Of a stretch of DNA of 64,000 bases, positions 10,401 to 17,825 are shown one piece after another. Origin of the DNA: Curtobacterium citreum. Lineage in GTDB: Bacteria > Actinomycetota > Actinomycetes > Actinomycetales > Microbacteriaceae. The notes beneath the pieces were generated by a model. That model saw only the letters and a list, made by a program, of their open reading frames with translations, did no database searches and had not been told where the DNA came from. Made by a program: the position numbers and the translations under genes. The stretch lies in assembly GCF_006715175.1 (NCBI RefSeq), contig NZ_VFMQ01000001.1, forward strand, positions 2,294,001 to 2,358,000, written 5' to 3'. Position 1 is the first letter of the stretch; each line of letters starts with the position of its first letter.

Positions 10401-11413
10401 TCGCGTCGGGGGCGTTCCTCGCCGACGACACCATGGTCGCGACGTACGAGCTCGGCGGCGGGTACGTCCGGATCGGGCGGTCGAAGGTCGGGCGGCGCGC
10501 GTTCCTCGGCAACTCCGGCATGACCGGGGCCGGCCGCTCGGTCCCCCGCGAGGCCCTGGTCGCGGTGCTCTCCGCGGTGCCGAAGAAGGCCAAGCGCGGC
10601 TCGTCGTGGCTCGGATCGCCGCCGGTCCGACTGCGCCGGGCGACGACCGAGTTCGACGAGGAGCGCACCTTCCGTCCGCCGCGCCGCCTGAAGGTCGCGC
10701 GGGGGCTGTGGGAACTGCTCCGACTCGTGGCCCCGATGGTGTCCGCCGCGATCGCGCTCGGCGTCGCGGGGTCGCTGCTCGCGCTGTGGTCCTCGGTCGG
10801 GCTCGTCTGGACCGTCCTGCTCGCGGGTCCGGTCCTCATCGTCGCGGGCGCCGTCGCCGCCGCGGTGTCGACGGCCGCGAAGTGGGTCTTCGTCGGGCGG
10901 ATCGACGCCAGGGAACGGCCGCTGTGGTCGTCGTTCGTGTGGCGCAACGAGGTGCAGGACACGTTCGTCGAGACCGTCGCCCGGCCCTGGTTCGCGGAGC
11001 AGGCCACGGGGACGCCGGCCCTGGCCGCGTGGCTCCGGAGCCTCGGAGCCCGGATCGGCCGCGGCACCTGGATCGAGACGTACTGGCTGCCGGAGGCCGA
11101 CCTCGTCGAGATCGGCGCCGGTGCGTCCGTCGCGCGCGGGACCGTCGTGCAGACCCACCTGTTCCACGACCGGGTCATGCAGCTCGACGCGGTCCGCCTG
11201 GACACCGGCGCGACCCTCGGCCCGCACAGCGTCGTCCTGCCGGCGGCGGGCATCGGCCCCGGCGCGACCGTCGGTCCGGCGTCGCTCGTGATGCGCGGCG
11301 AGCAGGTCCCCGGCGGCACGCACTGGTCGGGCAACCCCATCGCTCCGTGGACGACCGCCCCGCCGGTGGCCCGCGCCGAGGACCCGGGCGTGGCAGACTC
11401 GACGGCACCGTGA
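7487..11413 (+). CDS. Pls/PosA-type nonribosomal peptide synthetase (polyamino-acid synthetase family)
   Basis: 1308 aa. An adenylation domain fills about residues 20-500: FTSGSTGVPKGVAVTH ATP loop, FDASCEEMW substrate region, NTYGPTEATV, YRSGDLVRYEP, and GKVDRAALPWP with the A10 lysine. A thiolation domain follows with phosphopantetheine serine in HGGGSLTAAQL (about residue 544). The C-terminal 700 residues alternate transmembrane helices with three hexapeptide-repeat, acyltransferase-like segments. This is the layout of epsilon-poly-L-lysine synthetase Pls, which makes isopeptide-linked homopolymers at the membrane. The product here is unknown. Asp and Glu in FDASCEEMW fit a cationic amino acid, but that is inference. 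Start ATG 7487. Coupled to the downstream M1 peptidase by a GTGA overlap; a phosphopantetheinyl transferase lies 3 kb away. Confidence 0.9.
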   Translation: MSTGTSDTQAPLARGTHAPDPRTLLDVLRATAAATPDTLALEDPAGTVDYATLLDLVAARADDLATRGVRRGDRVGIRIPSGGRDLYVSILAVLAAGAAYVPVDADDPEERAALVFGEAGVVGVIGAGGVLRTSGAPDADPSPVVDPGARAEAPTVDDDAWIIFTSGSTGVPKGVAVTHRSAAAFVDAEARMFLQDAPIGPGDRVLAGLSVAFDASCEEMWLAWGHGACLVPAPRSLVRTGVDLGPWLIAHTITIVSTVPTLAALWPDDALEQVRLVIFGGEACPPELAARITSRDRELWNTYGPTEATVVACGSLMDGSQPVRIGLPLDGWDLAVVDEHGQRVAPGGVGELVIGGVGLGRYLDPAKDAEKYAPFPELGWDRAYRSGDLVRYEPEGLVFQGRADDQVKLGGRRIELGEVDAALQGLDGVAGGAAVVQRTPAGNQVLVGYVAPVAGATIDTAAANERLRQELPAALVPLLAVVDALPTRTSGKVDRAALPWPLPGATDTALLPDTVAWIAERWAAILGVPVTSVDDDFFAHGGGSLTAAQLVSAIRERFPTTTVADVYDHPRIGALAEALDDAGPVAAARRPVRPVPPATGLLLTVLGLPVQVLRGLRVTTWTALASSVLHATSFPALPSLPWWALVLALAVFVTPVGKMALTVVLARLVLLGVRPGDHPRGGSVHVRVWLAERIAEAVDGPSTSGAPWISYYARALGARIGQGVDLHTLPPVTGMLTIGKRASIEPEVDLAGHWVDGDVFRLGRVRVDADAVVHSRSTLMPGAHVGVGAEVEAGSAVSGQVPDGERWAGSPAERVGSARHGREARPPSRRRWLVAYGVGSVVVAGLPVVGVAAGVTVAAALVGRADTIGSAVLHGLAAVPLATLVAGAVYAGLVVVAVRLLGIGLREGRYPVRSRTGWQAWCTERVLDAARTLLFPLYASLVTPLWLRVLGARVGRDTEISTVLLIPSLTQIASGAFLADDTMVATYELGGGYVRIGRSKVGRRAFLGNSGMTGAGRSVPREALVAVLSAVPKKAKRGSSWLGSPPVRLRRATTEFDEERTFRPPRRLKVARGLWELLRLVAPMVSAAIALGVAGSLLALWSSVGLVWTVLLAGPVLIVAGAVAAAVSTAAKWVFVGRIDARERPLWSSFVWRNEVQDTFVETVARPWFAEQATGTPALAAWLRSLGARIGRGTWIETYWLPEADLVEIGAGASVARGTVVQTHLFHDRVMQLDAVRLDTGATLGPHSVVLPAAGIGPGATVGPASLVMRGEQVPGGTHWSGNPIAPWTTAPPVARAEDPGVADSTAP

Positions 11414-12738
11414 AGCCGAACCCCGACGCCGACCCGTACACCCCGCACAGCGGCGACCGTCGGTGGAGCGCCCTGCACCACGACCTGCGTCTCGGCTACC
11501 GCGTCGCGACCAACCGGCTCGACGCGACGGCGACGATCACCGCGCGGGCGCTCGTCGCCCTGGACCGGATCGTGCTCGACCTGCACGGGCTGCGGGTCGA
11601 CCGTGCGGACGTCGACGGCGTCCGGGCGGCGAAGGTCGCCGCGTCGACCCACAAGCTGACCGTCACCCCCGCCGAGCCGATCGCCGCCGGCGCCGAGTTC
11701 ACGCTGCACCTGCGCTACCGCGGCGCGCCGCGTCCGCTCCGCAGCCCATGGGGCCAGATCGGGTGGGAGGAACTGACCGACGGCGTCATCGTCGCCGCGC
11801 AGCCGACCGGTGCCCCGAGCTGGTTCCCGTGCAACGACCGCCCGGACGACAAGGCCACCTACCGCTTCGAGATCACCGCCGAGACCGGCTACGACGTCGT
11901 CGCGAACGGCGACCTGCTCGGCCGTGAGCAGGCCCGCGCCGGCACGACCTGGACCTACGCGGTGACCGAGCCGATGGCCACGTACCTGGCGACCGTGCAG
12001 ATCGGGCGCTACCGCTCGACGCGACTCCGCGGTGCCGTCCCGCCGGTGACCGTGCACCACCCGGCGGACCTGGCGTCCGCAGTCCGGACGGACTTCGGGC
12101 AGGTGCCCGAGATGCTCGCGCTCTACGCCGACCGGTTCGGCCCGTACCCGTTCTCGTCCTACGGGCTCGTGGTGACGGACGACGAGCTCGAGATCCCGCT
12201 CGAGGCGCACGGGCTCGCGGTGTTCGGCCGGAACCACGTCGACGGCGAGCACGGCACCGACCGGCTCATCGCGCACGAGCTCGCGCACCAGTGGTTCGGG
12301 AACTCGCTCACCGTCCGCCGCTGGCAGGACATCTGGCTGCACGAGGGCTTCGCCTGCTACGCGGAGTGGCTGTGGTCCGAGCACCGCGGCGGCGACTCGG
12401 CGGACGTGCTCGCCGCGCAGCACCGACAAGCGCTGGTCGCCGGGCCGCAGGACCTCGTCGTCGCGTCGCCGGGCGCGCGGGACATGTTCGACGACCGGGT
12501 CTACAAGCGCGGCGCCCTCGCCCTGCACGCCGTCCGACGGACCGTCGGCGACGAGGGGTTCTTCGCGGGGCTGCGGACGCTCACCGACCGGTACCGGCAC
12601 GGCAACGTGGTGCCCGAGGACGTGCTCGGCGCGCTCGCGGACGCGGCGGGACTGCCCGTCGACGCGGTGCGACGGATCACCGGGCCGTGGGTCGACGAAC
12701 CCGGGGTGCCTGCGCTGCCGGTCGTCCGTCCGGTCTGA
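11410..12738 (+). CDS. M1-family zinc aminopeptidase
   Basis: 442 aa, shorter than full-length PepN (about 850 aa). It keeps the N-terminal beta-sandwich and the gluzincin catalytic domain but lacks the large C-terminal helical domain. Zinc site HELAHQWFGNSL with the third ligand Glu in HEGFACYAEWLW, about 18 residues later as expected. The GAMEN-type exopeptidase motif is replaced by LEAHGLAVFG. No signal peptide is seen, so it is probably cytoplasmic. Start GTG 11410 overlaps the synthetase stop (GTGA), implying co-translation with the Pls-like synthetase. Involvement in processing or recycling its product is inference. Confidence 0.92.
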   Translation: MKPNPDADPYTPHSGDRRWSALHHDLRLGYRVATNRLDATATITARALVALDRIVLDLHGLRVDRADVDGVRAAKVAASTHKLTVTPAEPIAAGAEFTLHLRYRGAPRPLRSPWGQIGWEELTDGVIVAAQPTGAPSWFPCNDRPDDKATYRFEITAETGYDVVANGDLLGREQARAGTTWTYAVTEPMATYLATVQIGRYRSTRLRGAVPPVTVHHPADLASAVRTDFGQVPEMLALYADRFGPYPFSSYGLVVTDDELEIPLEAHGLAVFGRNHVDGEHGTDRLIAHELAHQWFGNSLTVRRWQDIWLHEGFACYAEWLWSEHRGGDSADVLAAQHRQALVAGPQDLVVASPGARDMFDDRVYKRGALALHAVRRTVGDEGFFAGLRTLTDRYRHGNVVPEDVLGALADAAGLPVDAVRRITGPWVDEPGVPALPVVRPV

Positions 12739-12755
12739 GCGGCGCCGAGGGAGCG

Positions 12756-13016
12756 TTACGAGGCCGCGCGGTCCGGCGCGTGCACGTCCGTCCAGAGCGT
12801 GTCGAGCGAGAGTCCGACCTCGCCGGCGACCGCGGCGATCGTGGCGAACGCCGGGGTCGCGATCCGGCCCGTCTCGATCTTCCGCAGGGTCTCGGGCGAG
12901 ATGCCGGCGGCCAGGGCGACGTCGAGCATCGAGCGCTCGGCACGGGCCCGGCGGAGCAGCGCCCCGAGCCGACGCCCACGCTCGAGCTCCTCGGGACTGA
13001 GCGGGAGACGGACCAT
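12756..13016 (-). CDS. XRE-family helix-turn-helix regulator
   Basis: 86 aa, essentially one HTH_3 domain: LGALLRRARAERSMLDVALAAGISPETLRKIETGR, with the recognition helix SPETLRKIE. Start ATG 13016. Divergent from the methionine aminopeptidase gene, with a 60-bp shared promoter carrying three phased GTACCGG sites, so it very probably represses itself and the neighbour. Converges on the M1 peptidase gene, 17 bp apart. Pairing of a small XRE protein with a map paralogue suggests a dedicated regulator-enzyme unit. Confidence 0.88.
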   Translation of the reverse strand: MVRLPLSPEELERGRRLGALLRRARAERSMLDVALAAGISPETLRKIETGRIATPAFATIAAVAGEVGLSLDTLWTDVHAPDRAAS

Positions 13017-13029
13017 GGACCTGATGGTA

Positions 13030-13066
13030 GTACCGGTACTGTTGTACCGGCCGAACTGTACCGGTA
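13030..13066. promoter_or_regulatory. Three phased GTACCGG operator sites between XRE gene and map
   Basis: GTACCGG occurs at 13030, 13044 and 13058, exactly 14 bp apart. The first is part of the perfect palindrome GTACCGGTAC (13030-13039), the third of ACTGTACCGGTA. The block fills most of the 60-bp gap between the divergent starts. Spacing of about 1.3 helical turns would place bound dimers around the DNA. Best candidate ligand is the adjacent XRE protein. Confidence 0.75.
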
Positions 13067-13076
13067 GCCTCGACGC

Positions 13077-13847
13077 GTGATCGAGATCCTGAGCCCCACC
13101 GAGGTCGACCGGGCCCGCCGCACGGGCGCCCTCGTCGGCACCGTCCTGCAGACCCTCCGCGAGCGCACCCGGGTGGGCACGAACCTGCTCGAGATCGACG
13201 CGTGGGCCCGGACGCTGATCGAGGACGCGGGCGCCGACTCCTGCTACGTCGACTACGCCCCGTCGTTCGGCCGCGGGCCGTTCGGCCACCACGTGTGCAC
13301 CGCCGTGAACGACGCGGTCCTGCACGGGCTGCCCCACGACCGGGCGCTCGTGGACGGCGACCTGCTCACGCTCGACCTGGCGGTGTCCCTCGACGGGATC
13401 GCCGCTGACGCGGCCATCAGCTTCGTCGTCGGCACGCCCGACCCCGCGGACACGGCGCTCATCGCGGCGACCGAGCGCGCCCTGGCCGCCGGGATCGCGG
13501 CCGCCCGCCCCGGCGCTCGGACCGGTGACCTGTCCCACGCCGTCGGCACCGTGCTCACCGACGCCGGGTACCTCGTGAACACCGAGTTCGGCGGCCACGG
13601 CATCGGGTCGACCATGCACCAGGACCCGCACGTGTCGAACACCGGTCGACCGGGGCGCGGGTACACGCTCCGGCCGGGGCTCCTCCTCGCACTGGAGCCG
13701 TGGGTGATGGCGGACACCGACGAACTCGTCACCGACCCGGACGGCTGGACGCTGCGGAGCGCGACGGGGTCCCGGACGGCACACACCGAGCACACGATCG
13801 CGATCACCGAGGACGGTGCCGAGGTCCTCACGCACCCCCGGCGCTGA
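13077..13847 (+). CDS. map: Type I methionine aminopeptidase
   Basis: 256 aa M24 metallopeptidase removing N-terminal methionine from nascent proteins. Visible: HHVCTAVNDAVLHGLP, the metal-binding aspartates in LLTLDLAVSLDGIAADAA, GGHGIGSTMHQDPHVSN with the metal His, and LEPWV with the metal Glu. Start GTG 13077 (MIEILSPTEVDRAR); it is very close to the operator block, so the transcript probably has a very short or no leader. Likely a second map paralogue, separate from the housekeeping copy expected near secY; that is inference. The end overlaps the convergent transferase gene by 20 bp. Confidence 0.93.
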   Translation: MIEILSPTEVDRARRTGALVGTVLQTLRERTRVGTNLLEIDAWARTLIEDAGADSCYVDYAPSFGRGPFGHHVCTAVNDAVLHGLPHDRALVDGDLLTLDLAVSLDGIAADAAISFVVGTPDPADTALIAATERALAAGIAAARPGARTGDLSHAVGTVLTDAGYLVNTEFGGHGIGSTMHQDPHVSNTGRPGRGYTLRPGLLLALEPWVMADTDELVTDPDGWTLRSATGSRTAHTEHTIAITEDGAEVLTHPRR

Positions 13848-14478
13848 GCGGGACGTCCTGCGGCGCGGTGACCGTGATCGGCAGGCCGCCCGCCGCGACC
13901 GCGAGCACGAGGTCCGCGTCGAGCCAGGTCACCGTCACCGGCTGCCAGCGGCCGTCGAGCCGTGCCCGACCGCGGCGGAGGTCGACCTCGACCCGGGCGG
14001 GGTCGACGCGGAGCCCGCGGCCGTCGCGCTTGAGCACCGCCTCGGTGACGGCCCACGCGGCGGCGCGGTCCTGCACCGTGCGGAGCCGGGCGGACTCCCG
14101 CGGGCCGGACGCGTCGAGCGGGGCGGCGGCGACGCGCGAGACCCGCTCCACGTCGACGCCGACGGTCGGCAGGGTCGTCCTCGTCGACCGCGCAGTCCCC
14201 TGCAGCGCGGCCACGGCGACGATGCCGGTCGTGCGCGCGAGGCTCACCGGGACGGCCGTACCGGCGGCCTCCGCCCAGGGGCGCCCGTGGTCGGATGCGC
14301 CGCACGTCGGACAGGACCGGCCGGTGCGTACGGTGACCGGCTCGACACCCGCAGCGGACGCGGCGGCGGTGACCAGTGCCTCCCGGCCGACACCAGCGGT
14401 GTCCGCGTCCGCGGCGACGACGTGCACCGTCACGGCGACGGCACCGCACCTGACGTCGTTGCGGGACCGGGCGACCAC
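13828..14478 (-). CDS. 4'-phosphopantetheinyl transferase superfamily protein
   Basis: 216 aa. N-terminal half contains CPTCGASDHGRPW, usual in actinobacterial Sfp-like transferases. Core motif 1 is VGVDVERVSR with the metal-binding acid pair; motif 2 is WAVTEAVLKRDGRGL, matching W-x-x-K-E-A-x-x-K-x-x-G except that the first Lys is Thr. It would transfer phosphopantetheine from CoA to a carrier protein; the obvious nearby client is the thiolation domain of the Pls-like synthetase. Start GTG 14478; in-frame GTGs about 16-18 codons downstream are possible alternatives. The Lys-to-Thr change leaves some doubt about activity. Confidence 0.8.
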   Translation of the reverse strand: MVARSRNDVRCGAVAVTVHVVAADADTAGVGREALVTAAASAAGVEPVTVRTGRSCPTCGASDHGRPWAEAAGTAVPVSLARTTGIVAVAALQGTARSTRTTLPTVGVDVERVSRVAAAPLDASGPRESARLRTVQDRAAAWAVTEAVLKRDGRGLRVDPARVEVDLRRGRARLDGRWQPVTVTWLDADLVLAVAAGGLPITVTAPQDVPLSAGGA

Positions 14479-14509
14479 GCGGTGAGCCTACCCGCGACGG
14501 GAGGGCGGA

Positions 14510-14713
14510 TCAGGCGTGCGTGAGCGCGATGAGCGCGACGTTCATGGTGCTGTAGGCGCCCTCGGACCGGGTTGCCTGCCGGACGCGGCCGCGCAGGACC
14601 TCGTAGCGGCCGTCCTGCTCCCGGACGAAGCCGATCACGCCGCTCGCCGGCGTCGAGACGCGGTGGTAGCCGTCCTCCAGTGGGACGACCTCTGTGCTCG
14701 TCGTGCGCTCCAT
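14510..14713 (-). CDS. Small protein of unknown function
   Basis: 67 aa, starting MERTTSTEVVPLEDGYHRV and ending MNVALIALTHA. A good ribosome binding site (GGAAGGGGAG) lies just upstream of ATG 14713. It has no membrane segment, signal or cysteine. The middle (GFVREQDGRYEVLRGR) resembles small beta-stranded proteins of Microbacteriaceae that I cannot name. Coding is supported by the RBS and by the length of the open frame in a region with no competing gene. No function is proposed. Confidence 0.65.
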   Translation of the reverse strand: MERTTSTEVVPLEDGYHRVSTPASGVIGFVREQDGRYEVLRGRVRQATRSEGAYSTMNVALIALTHA

Positions 14714-14920
14714 CGTGCTCCCCTTCCGTTCGTCGTCGAACAGTGGCCGCCAGCATACCCCGCCCGGGGGACAAACCCTCCCCAGGTTGCGCGTCCCGCG
14801 GGGTTCTCCCGAAGTCTGTCCGTCCGCGAAGGAGCGTGGATAGCATCGGGGCGACGGCAGCCTGCTCGGCGCGGTCACGGGGTGCGTCGCAGGGCACACC
14901 CGACGACGGATGGAGGACGG

Positions 14921-16936
14921 ATGCGAGCGGTCCACGCCCGGACGAGCGCGACGACGGCTTCACACAGAGCGGACTCCGCCGGGGGACAACGGCGGCGCGG
15001 ACGCCGCGGGTTCCGCGCCCGGCTCGGCGCGGCACTGGTGGCCGTCGGTCTGGTCGTCGGCCCCGTGCTCGTCCCCGTGGCCGCCGCGGACGCCACCGAG
15101 CCGGTGGACCTCGCCGGAGCGTACGTGCTCGACGACGCCGGAGCGCTGACGAGCGGGCAGCGGACGCAGGTCGAGCGGGCGATCCAGGACCTGTACGACG
15201 AGACGAAGACGCAGCTCTACGTCGTCTACGTCCCCACGTTCACGGACCCGACCGACCACACTGCCTGGGGCGACGCGGTCATCCAGCGGAACCAGATCGG
15301 CTCCGACAGCATCGTGCTGTCGGTCGCGGTCGACGACCGGATCGCGGACATCCGGCAGACGACCGAGGGCGTGCTGTCCTCGACGGACGTCGAGAACGCC
15401 TACCAGCAGGACGCGGTCCCCCAGCTGCGGGACGGGAACTGGTCGGGCGCGGCGGTCGCGCTCGCGGACGGCCTGGTCGCCAGCCAGGCGCCGCCGGACC
15501 TGACCTGGCTGTGGGTCGCGCTCGCCGTCGTCGTGGTCGGCCTGCTCGTCCTGCTGCTCGTCGTCCGAGCACGGAACAAGCGCCGGACGGCAGCGGCCGC
15601 GCGGGCGCAGCAGGAGTCGCTCGCGGGACTCGAACGGGCCGCGGGCGGTGCCCTCGTCACCATCGACGACGAGCTCAAGACCGCCGAGCAAGAGGTCGGG
15701 TTCGCCGCCGCCCAGTTCGGCGACGACGCCGCGAAGCCCTTCGCCGAGGCGGTCGACGCCGCGAAGCGGTCCGTCCGCCAGGCCTTCGCGTACCAGCAGC
15801 AGCTCGACGACGAGGTCCCCGACACCCCGCAGCAGCGCGCCGAGTGGGCGAACCAGATCATCGCGATCTGCGAGCAGGCGCACGCGGCGATCGACGAGCA
15901 GACCGAGGCCTTCGACCGCCTCCGAGCGCTCGAGGACGGGGTCGAGGACGCGGCACGGGCGCTCGGGTCCGCGGTGGCCGCCGCTCCCGCCGACCTCGCC
16001 GCCGCGCGGGCGGCGCTCGACCGGGTGCGCGGGGCGTACGCCGGCCGGACCCTGGCATCGGTGTCGGACAACGTCGACCAGGCGCAGCAGGTGCTCGACT
16101 ACGCGACCGAGCGGTCCCGGGCAGCCACGGCCGCGATCGCCTCCGGCGACAAGGGCGAGGCCGTCATCGCCGTGCGGGACGCGCAGCACGCCCTGGCGCA
16201 GGTGCAGCAGCTGACCGGCAGTGCGACCGCCGCGGAGACGACCTTCGCCGAGGCCGCTGCCCGCGCGCAGGCGATGCGCGCCGACCTCGAGGGCGACGTC
16301 GCCGCGGCGCGCGCGATGCGATCGGGCGACCCGGCCCTCGCCGCAACGGCGACGCAGGCCGACGCGGTGCTCCGGCAGGCGGTCGACCCGCGGGACCCGA
16401 TCGCGGCGGTCGACGCCCTCACGAAGGCGAACACGGCCATCGACGCCGCGTTGGCCACCGCCCACAGCCAGCAGGAGCAGCGCGAGCGGGCCCAGCGGGC
16501 GCTCGACGACGCGCTGCGGGACGCGCGGACACGGATCAGTCAGGCGCGGGACTTCATCTCCGTGCGCCGCGGCGCCGTCGGCACCACCGCGCGGACCCGG
16601 CTGTCCGAGGCCGAGCGGGCGCTCGACGACGCGGTCGACCTCGCCACCTCCGACCCCGCACGTGCGGTGCAGGCGGCGCGGTCGGCGGAGCAGTACGCCG
16701 CGGCTGCGATGGACGCGGCGAACGACGACATGGGCGGGTGGCCGGGGCAGGGCGGCGGCGGGAACGGCGCGCAGCTCGGCGGGCTGGTCACCGGCCTCGT
16801 GCTCGGCGGACTGCTCGGCGGACGCGGGGGCAGCTTCGGCGGCGGGTCGTTCGGCGGCTTCGGGGGCGGGGGCGGCGGCTTCGGCGGTGGCGGGGGCGGC
16901 GGAGGCGGCGGGTTCTCCGGCGGCGGCCGCTTCTGA
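14921..16936 (+). CDS. TPM-domain membrane protein with Gly-rich tail
   Basis: 671 aa. Signal peptide (residues about 28-52, LGAALVAVGLVVGPVLVPVAAA), then a TPM_phosphatase/YgcG-like extracytoplasmic domain (YVLDDAGALTSGQRTQVE ... TQLYVVYVPTF). A single membrane helix (LTWLWVALAVVVVGLLVLLLVV, about residue 200) leads into a long alanine-rich coiled-coil domain and a C-terminal Gly/Phe/Ser-rich tail. Start ATG 14921 with GGAGG 6 bp upstream. It precedes pspA by 113 bp on the same strand; the pairing suggests an envelope-maintenance unit. The enzymatic activity of TPM domains is poorly established, so I make no catalytic claim. Confidence 0.88.
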   Translation: MRAVHARTSATTASHRADSAGGQRRRGRRGFRARLGAALVAVGLVVGPVLVPVAAADATEPVDLAGAYVLDDAGALTSGQRTQVERAIQDLYDETKTQLYVVYVPTFTDPTDHTAWGDAVIQRNQIGSDSIVLSVAVDDRIADIRQTTEGVLSSTDVENAYQQDAVPQLRDGNWSGAAVALADGLVASQAPPDLTWLWVALAVVVVGLLVLLLVVRARNKRRTAAAARAQQESLAGLERAAGGALVTIDDELKTAEQEVGFAAAQFGDDAAKPFAEAVDAAKRSVRQAFAYQQQLDDEVPDTPQQRAEWANQIIAICEQAHAAIDEQTEAFDRLRALEDGVEDAARALGSAVAAAPADLAAARAALDRVRGAYAGRTLASVSDNVDQAQQVLDYATERSRAATAAIASGDKGEAVIAVRDAQHALAQVQQLTGSATAAETTFAEAAARAQAMRADLEGDVAAARAMRSGDPALAATATQADAVLRQAVDPRDPIAAVDALTKANTAIDAALATAHSQQEQRERAQRALDDALRDARTRISQARDFISVRRGAVGTTARTRLSEAERALDDAVDLATSDPARAVQAARSAEQYAAAAMDAANDDMGGWPGQGGGGNGAQLGGLVTGLVLGGLLGGRGGSFGGGSFGGFGGGGGGFGGGGGGGGGGFSGGGRF

Positions 16937-17049
16937 CCTCCGGGCCTCCCCACCGCCCGCCCAGCGACACCTCCCCCGGCAGACCGCCGGACCGCCCATC
17001 CAGATCACCAGTCAGACCACCGACGGACCTCCCAGGAAAGGCAACGCAC

Positions 17050-17775
17050 ATGGCAAAGCAGACCATCTTCGGCCGGATCTCCGCGCTCATCCGCGCGAAC
17101 GTGAACCAGATCATCGACGACGCCGAGGACCCGCAGAAGATGCTGGACCAGCTCGTCCGCGACTACACGAACAACATCGCGGACGCCAAGACCGCGATCG
17201 CGCAGACGATCGGCAACCTCCGCCTGCTCGAGCAGGACCACGAGGAGGACAAGCGCGCCGCCACCGAGTGGGGGCAGAAGGCCGCGAACGCCTCGTCGGC
17301 CGCGGACAAGTACCGCGCCGAGGGCAAGACGGCCGAGGCGGACAAGTTCGACAACCTCGCGAAGATCGCCATCGGCAAGCAGATCGCCGCCGAACAAGAG
17401 GTCAAGGACAACGAGGGCCCGCTCGCCACCCAGAACGAGCAGGTCGAGAAGCTCAAGTCCGGTCTCGCCGGCATGGAGCAGAAGCTCGAGCAGCTCAAGG
17501 CCAAGCGCGACTCGCTCGTCGCCCGACAGAAGACCGCCGAGGCACAGTCGAAGGTGAACGACGCCATCGGCAACATCGACATCACCGACCCGACGAGCGA
17601 CCTCAACCGCTTCGAGGAGAAGGTCCGCCGCGAGGAGGCGAAGGTCCTCGGACAGCAGGAGCTCCAGTCGTCGAGCCTGGACGCGCAGTTCGAGAGCCTC
17701 GAGGACGTCGGCCGGGACGCCGAGGTCGAGGCGCGACTCGCCGCGCTGAAGAACGGCGGGTCGTCGACGATCTGA
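17050..17775 (+). CDS. pspA: PspA/IM30 (ESCRT-III-like) membrane-stress protein
   Basis: 241 aa, almost entirely helical and charged. N-terminal IFGRISALIRANVNQIIDDA is the amphipathic membrane-binding helix, followed by EDPQKMLDQLVRDYTNNI, the classic PspA signature, then long coiled coils. The family binds stressed membranes and polymerises to keep them sealed. Start ATG 17050 with AGGAAAGG upstream. It follows the TPM-domain gene and probably shares its transcript. The last 15 residues (RDAEVEARLAALKNGG) match the usual PspA end. Confidence 0.93.
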   Translation: MAKQTIFGRISALIRANVNQIIDDAEDPQKMLDQLVRDYTNNIADAKTAIAQTIGNLRLLEQDHEEDKRAATEWGQKAANASSAADKYRAEGKTAEADKFDNLAKIAIGKQIAAEQEVKDNEGPLATQNEQVEKLKSGLAGMEQKLEQLKAKRDSLVARQKTAEAQSKVNDAIGNIDITDPTSDLNRFEEKVRREEAKVLGQQELQSSSLDAQFESLEDVGRDAEVEARLAALKNGGSSTI

Positions 17776-17825
17776 CCCGACACGCTGGTGCGGACGGCGC
17801 CGGGCCGTGCTGACAGACTGAGACG

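Noticed and set aside
7472..11323. 1283-aa open frame on the minus strand opposite the synthetase gene
   Set aside because: Low-complexity Arg/Gly/Asp/Glu-rich product with no domain; a consequence of high GC on the antisense of a real gene.
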